Shown here piece after piece: positions 63,301-64,000 of a DNA stretch of 64,000 nucleotides (position 1 is its first letter; every line of letters begins with the position of its first letter). The notes beneath the pieces were generated by a model. That model searched no databases. It was not told the DNA's origin and saw only the letters and a list, made by a program, of their open reading frames with translations. The position numbers were made by a program, and so were the translations under genes. Origin of the DNA: JBDFMH01 sp047238125 (GTDB taxonomy: Bacteria > Pseudomonadota > Alphaproteobacteria > Sphingomonadales > Sphingomonadaceae); the NCBI RefSeq assembly GCF_047238125.1, contig NZ_JBDFMH010000001.1:3162001-3226000 (forward strand), read 5' to 3'.

Positions 63301-64000
63301 TCGCTGGGGGCGGACGGGTTGGTGAGTGCCGGCCCGGCGACCCCCGCGACCGCCAACATCATCGAGGTGCGCGCCAACGATATCGACATCGGTACCGGCA
63401 CGGATCCGGCGGTGCGCCTGCGCGCCAGCGGTGTGAGCCTGCGCAACCGTTCGGCAGGCGCGCTGGCGCTGGGCGATGCGGTGGCCGGCGACAGCGGCTT
63501 TGCATCGTCGCCGATGCAACTGACCGCGCTGGAGCTTAACCGGATCTCGGCGGCCGACCTGATCCTCGACGGCAGCACTCGCGACGTGCGGATCGGAACG
63601 CTGGCGCTGAACGGGGCGGCGGGTTCCCGCACCGTATCGATCTACACGACCGGCCGGATCGACATCACCGGCACCGTCACCGATCCGGGATCGACTGCCG
63701 GGCGGCTGTTCACGCTCGGTGGCACCGCAGCGGGCAATGATTTCGCGAGCGCCATCCGGGCGGCGGCAACGCCGACGGCGGGCGGGCGCCTGCTGTTCTC
63801 CGACAACAGCAACATCGTGCTGGCGGCGAACCGGATCGGCTTCGGCCAGGATCTGGTGTTCCTCGACACGATCGGGCTGACGCCGGGGACGACGCCGCTT
63901 TCGGTGGCGGAAATCGTCGATCGCTTCGTTTCCCAGCCGAACAGCACGCTTTATGTCGCGAACGCATTCCGCAGCAACGGCGTCGCCTATTCCGCGGGTG
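54397..64000 (+). CDS. Giant two-partner-secretion exoprotein TpsA (FHA-like, 3'-truncated)
   Basis: The frame is open from the ATG to the window end, at least 3201 codons. AGGAG lies eight bases before the ATG. A signal peptide (LIVSTALMGGVVGVGAPAAAQ) is followed by the TPS secretion domain: VDWTSFSVGRDATVAFSNS, AILNRVSGG, and YLVNPNGITFGQSANVNVGALIASSLD, with the NPNGI motif at residues 127-131. The rest is Gly/Ala/Thr/Asp-rich with almost no Cys, as expected for a right-handed beta-helix. Residues about 400-1690 are three long tandem modules; later, shorter repeats dominate. It is exported by the TpsB encoded just upstream and probably acts in adhesion or biofilm; no toxin domain is visible in this part. 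Large open frames on the opposite strand are artefacts of its composition. Confidence 0.92.
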   Translation, partial: MTRFTPLATLRARLIVSTALMGGVVGVGAPAAAQTIPVDTLPQLNGIAAGTVTVTPPPAGGTTMQVAVGSARSIVDWTSFSVGRDATVAFSNSAGTAAILNRVSGGTSSVIEGAITSPGNLAVYLVNPNGITFGQSANVNVGALIASSLDLDAGQQAQFLAADPALRFQTVDGSTVLVRATDNARISTLNGAASGLGDLVFLGAGVGAEAGTQLSAGHDAAFIAGTDITMTASAASPLAFTITRGTQVRAAVTLDGSVAGRNVTLGFASQGAIDDAVLSVGGMITASAAVATDRGIQLVAGGVPTGTASSVTIAAADPGTPDIAITGTLRGRQAAGAATGTVSDVQIYGADLIDLGGGITSEAGSVRIGSTGDAVTIASGAILNASRDVIIDTAAAATVAGAVSAQRDYIVRGANVTLGGAVPMVQSAGGRVIATARNGALTGLAGLRLIANSDSTGVGAEPMLLSATGGAIDFGAASLTGGGNRSSKIGVFLGTAGSALTLGRIDARGLYSTNAAETLAFGNVLTTGDIRFAAPVSLRNALSVRSVAGDILIDGTLFVTGAGQSITLNAGDQLMANALISAQGNLSLRANGSLAIASAYSGGDISAVAGGSTDGTLLQAAGSITETSLGATAGIDTLVAGRASPIAPGDADPAASPSDPTPPASPTPTLFDVTIAGRTVDKVAVSAEGNLSVTATSGALTIGTATAGGTATLDKQGPTGELRVDRVTANGLVTIDSDSAARIGRAASLANAVIVTAVTAVTGLTPADPLNGADLIADSSGFGVDVAVSAANGVAALGTVVGDAFVDVDAATVRAQTIRSDEGTIDLNATGGTLTLGNARTSNGGNVVLTATGALAVTGAIASDGYYTADGASVTLGSADGTGSVQTARQYITITSRAGGITGRSGLRLTANSDDTPLAAEALTLSATGGEIDVGASQLAGGTTRTSRIGIYLGTAGSHVTLGSVAAAGLYGSNQTGTVFGDLETSGDIRFAGPVSLRNALVARTSNGGAITADSSIFVTGELQGIGLDADGALTANGVLSAQGLLDLAAGAGADLRFASAYANQGDARLGAGGSVVGTTLQAAGSVTINAGGSAAVSSLAAGRPGPYPFSPPVAGGDPAPAPSAPAGPADITVTAAAIDFASIAGRDIDLTATAGALFVGTANAERDATLTKQGATGDLAVTTLTAGNTITILSATDARIGTARSTGGTIGVTATRDTTGIAPADGANLIADGAAGRVDVTTGRTARIAQGVGDTGVTIIADGIAAGSLRSDAGTIDLTAGAGGVSLASARTGTATTTGGDLLIFASDANPANAAVSVTDGVIVDGDYIARGNSVALGAGAYQAADGLVAITAANGGITGGAGLRLISNADDGIAGGDSLLLSATGGDIDLAGTTLLGGLTNRTGRIGIYLGTAGSDVALGRVEARAINGTDITGTVYGDLETQGDIRFAGPVSLRNALVARTSAGAIRIDGTLSVTGFRQGVTLDASGDVVATKLVSAQGDLAIDAGGNVALTSAYANDGNASVSAGGATSGQLLQAAGFVAETAGSVAGIAQLIAGRAGPFVPSGPDLAADPGAPTPPPSAGPIGSDVTVTAASIDKSSINTPGALLLTTINGDLTLGTATVGGIATLDQNGIGRLAVTRLAAGDAIDIDADGAARIDFASSTAGSIDINAAGDVTAIDPTIGVTLFADGAGSDITVSAGDLLRIARARAADTLTLAATGTIDAADGQAGDAVLAQAPTIRFGRLASTVGTVTLNATVAVSGTTLTAATGVDVSSAGAQPIVAITTVQSSTGPVGISGATVTLGQASAFNGALTLTAIDGLSVTTARAGGTTGGAGVATLTTTGPNAEISVGTLNADVSARIAATGNARLGTVRSGAGGIDIDAGASVLGQPGDIGTTLLAAGPITIDAGLDAIILRGDADGAIDIAAGRSIDLSTARAGSDLLLTAGNDVRLGTGSAGGLARIEAVLGGVSIGSLNSNGAGTILTADAITIGSAISGAALLIDAGGRLEASTLRAATDLTATAAGIDIGTATATGGALALTAEAGDLDLDRGTAGTSAVLQTTGASGNITVAQQLGAGTGATIAAIGDARLARVSTIGGAITVTAGGEATGVTTADGMVLAAPTGPVTVTAGTLARFATIDAQGAIAVTADAIAGGRATSSAGSLSLIADAGGITLGTGGAATTALVDASGDVIVGTLIAGGDATVTAGGAAGIGLIRTTGAGGDIAVTARTATIDTAEVQNADGSGTLALTATGGDLRLRIGRSQGSATLQTTGGAGDVIVTGQLNSGAAATISSVGDARLQAVTAAGPISIVATGEATGGTLSGADIAISGGTLAQFDRITGADVTVGADVVDLGAVTASGSLRAEADGGDLTLDSGDAAGQATLIATGSATVGAIAGNGVDITAGGLASIGTLTARAGDAVVNAGSIEATNVTAGQALSLIATAGPITLGTGSAGTTALVDASGSATVGNLRAGGDVTVDAGGAAGIGDVGGSRVAVTSGGAATVGSLTARLGDGGVTAQSINLGVAETGQALTLRATGGGVTLGNGTAGTDATIDATGAAVVTGTLAATNIAITGASADVNVARADGQSLTIAATAGDARLGNGSATGGSASVTASGRATIGTLAGEQGATVAAGGAAVIDSIASSAGAVTVSGGSIAIGTATASQALTLRATAGDLTLGDGTADSAALSASGDADVSGSLSVTQDIALSAGGRADAGTLRATNAAVSVTGASVDLGTVAAATTIDATASSGALALTSGTAGGAVTLATTGGGTAGDISVGTLFAGGPVTVTSASDARLGRITSTTGAISVTAASGEVTGTGTGGRADLTAGGAATIIGGTLARLGTVTSGGTVRIEADAIETTAASANGGALTIVADGGSVTLGSGSARDAATIIASGDATVAGLLRAAGGAVTVTGNNASVGNGQASGAIVLTARTGSATLRQGSAGTTILVDAATKASLGADGLVSAGPATPATANIIEVRANDIDIGTGTDPAVRLRASGVSLRNRSAGALALGDAVAGDSGFASSPMQLTALELNRISAADLILDGSTRDVRIGTLALNGAAGSRTVSIYTTGRIDITGTVTDPGSTAGRLFTLGGTAAGNDFASAIRAAATPTAGGRLLFSDNSNIVLAANRIGFGQDLVFLDTIGLTPGTTPLSVAEIVDRFVSQPNSTLYVANAFRSNGVAYSAG
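55600..59450 (+). repeat. Three in-frame modules of about 1377 bases within tpsA
   Basis: The block DIRFAxPVSLRNAL begins at 55981, 57358 and 58735, exactly 1377 bases (459 codons) apart each time. IGxxLGTAGS recurs at 55861, 57241 and 58618 (1380 and 1377). Each module also has a Pro-rich spacer (near 56330, 57705 and 59080). The copies are clearly diverged, so the duplication is not recent. Outer limits are approximate. Confidence 0.85.

Noticed and set aside
55600..63600. CRISPR-like or satellite repeats
   Set aside because: Repeats are long, diverged, in frame and protein-coding; there are no short identical repeats with unique spacers.
59292..63632. A 1446-codon open frame on the minus strand
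   Set aside because: It lies antisense to the tpsA frame, which has the signal peptide, NPNGI motif and repeats. The antisense product is a low-complexity Ala/Pro/Ser/Arg chain without any family motif, as GC-rich repeats produce.
1..64000. tRNA, rRNA, riboswitch, insertion sequence or prophage
   Set aside because: No cloverleaf, rRNA-like stretch, thiamine-box upstream of the ThiD gene, transposase or phage gene was recognised by reading; a covariance-model search was not possible.

Overview
The window is chromosomal DNA from a high-GC alphaproteobacterium, most likely Sphingomonadaceae (Sphingomonas or a close relative). This rests on the gene types and their order: a CcrM-type methylase beside ribonuclease HII and dihydropteroate synthase; an HWE-type GAF histidine kinase; a tspO / UbiK-like / ybjN / proC row; a TonB-dependent receptor of the kind common in sphingomonads; and Wzx/Wzy-type exopolysaccharide genes. 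I found no tRNA, rRNA, CRISPR array, prophage or insertion sequence. Genes are dense, with many ATGA, GTGA or TGATG overlaps, and no gene-free stretch exceeds 300 bases. Both edges cut a gene.

Region 1 (1-21029) is an exopolysaccharide or capsule cluster in blocks that alternate strands. Plus: the end of a Wzc/CpsD-like tyrosine kinase with a Gly-Tyr repeat tail, a membrane-anchored helical-repeat protein, and an O-antigen ligase/polymerase. Minus: a TylF-type methyltransferase and a flippase. Plus: a UDP-GlcNAc 4,6-dehydratase-like protein, a GT4 glycosyltransferase and a second ligase/polymerase. Minus: a HAD phosphatase, an APH-fold kinase, a nucleotidyltransferase with a degenerate HAD-like tail, and a PPP-type phosphatase. 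Plus: a GT2 glycosyltransferase. Minus: PglA-, PglC-, PglD- and PglE-like genes. Plus: a UDP-glucuronate 4-epimerase and a UDP-sugar dehydrogenase. Together these look like a Wzx/Wzy pathway started on a diacetylated bacillosamine-type sugar, with uronic acids, a methyl group and perhaps a small kinase/NTP-activated substituent added.

Region 2 (21030-33930) is mostly housekeeping and metabolism: a small membrane protein with a clear terminator, MsrA, Sua5/TsaC, an acyl-CoA dehydrogenase, a GntR/YtrA-like repressor with a palindrome at its start, a nitroreductase, a peptide (POT) transporter joined to two exported amidohydrolases, GlmM, a ThiD-VOC fusion, and RnhB. GlmM supplies glucosamine-1-phosphate for UDP-GlcNAc and so feeds the sugar cluster.

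Region 3 (33931-52334) holds REP-like repeats, a small exported protein, ccrM with four GANTC sites in its upstream DNA, folP, an HWE kinase, an SDR, a 47-residue secreted peptide behind a sigma-54-like site, a serine hydrolase, TlyA overlapping a convergent AAC(3)-like acetyltransferase, a TonB-dependent receptor, an RND efflux adaptor and pump, the tspO-ubiK-ybjN-proC row, and acetyl-CoA synthetase.

Region 4 (52335-64000) is a two-partner secretion locus: a TpsB (FhaC/ShlB) transporter followed by a giant TpsA exoprotein of at least 3201 residues that runs off the window. It contains three copies of a module of about 459 residues.
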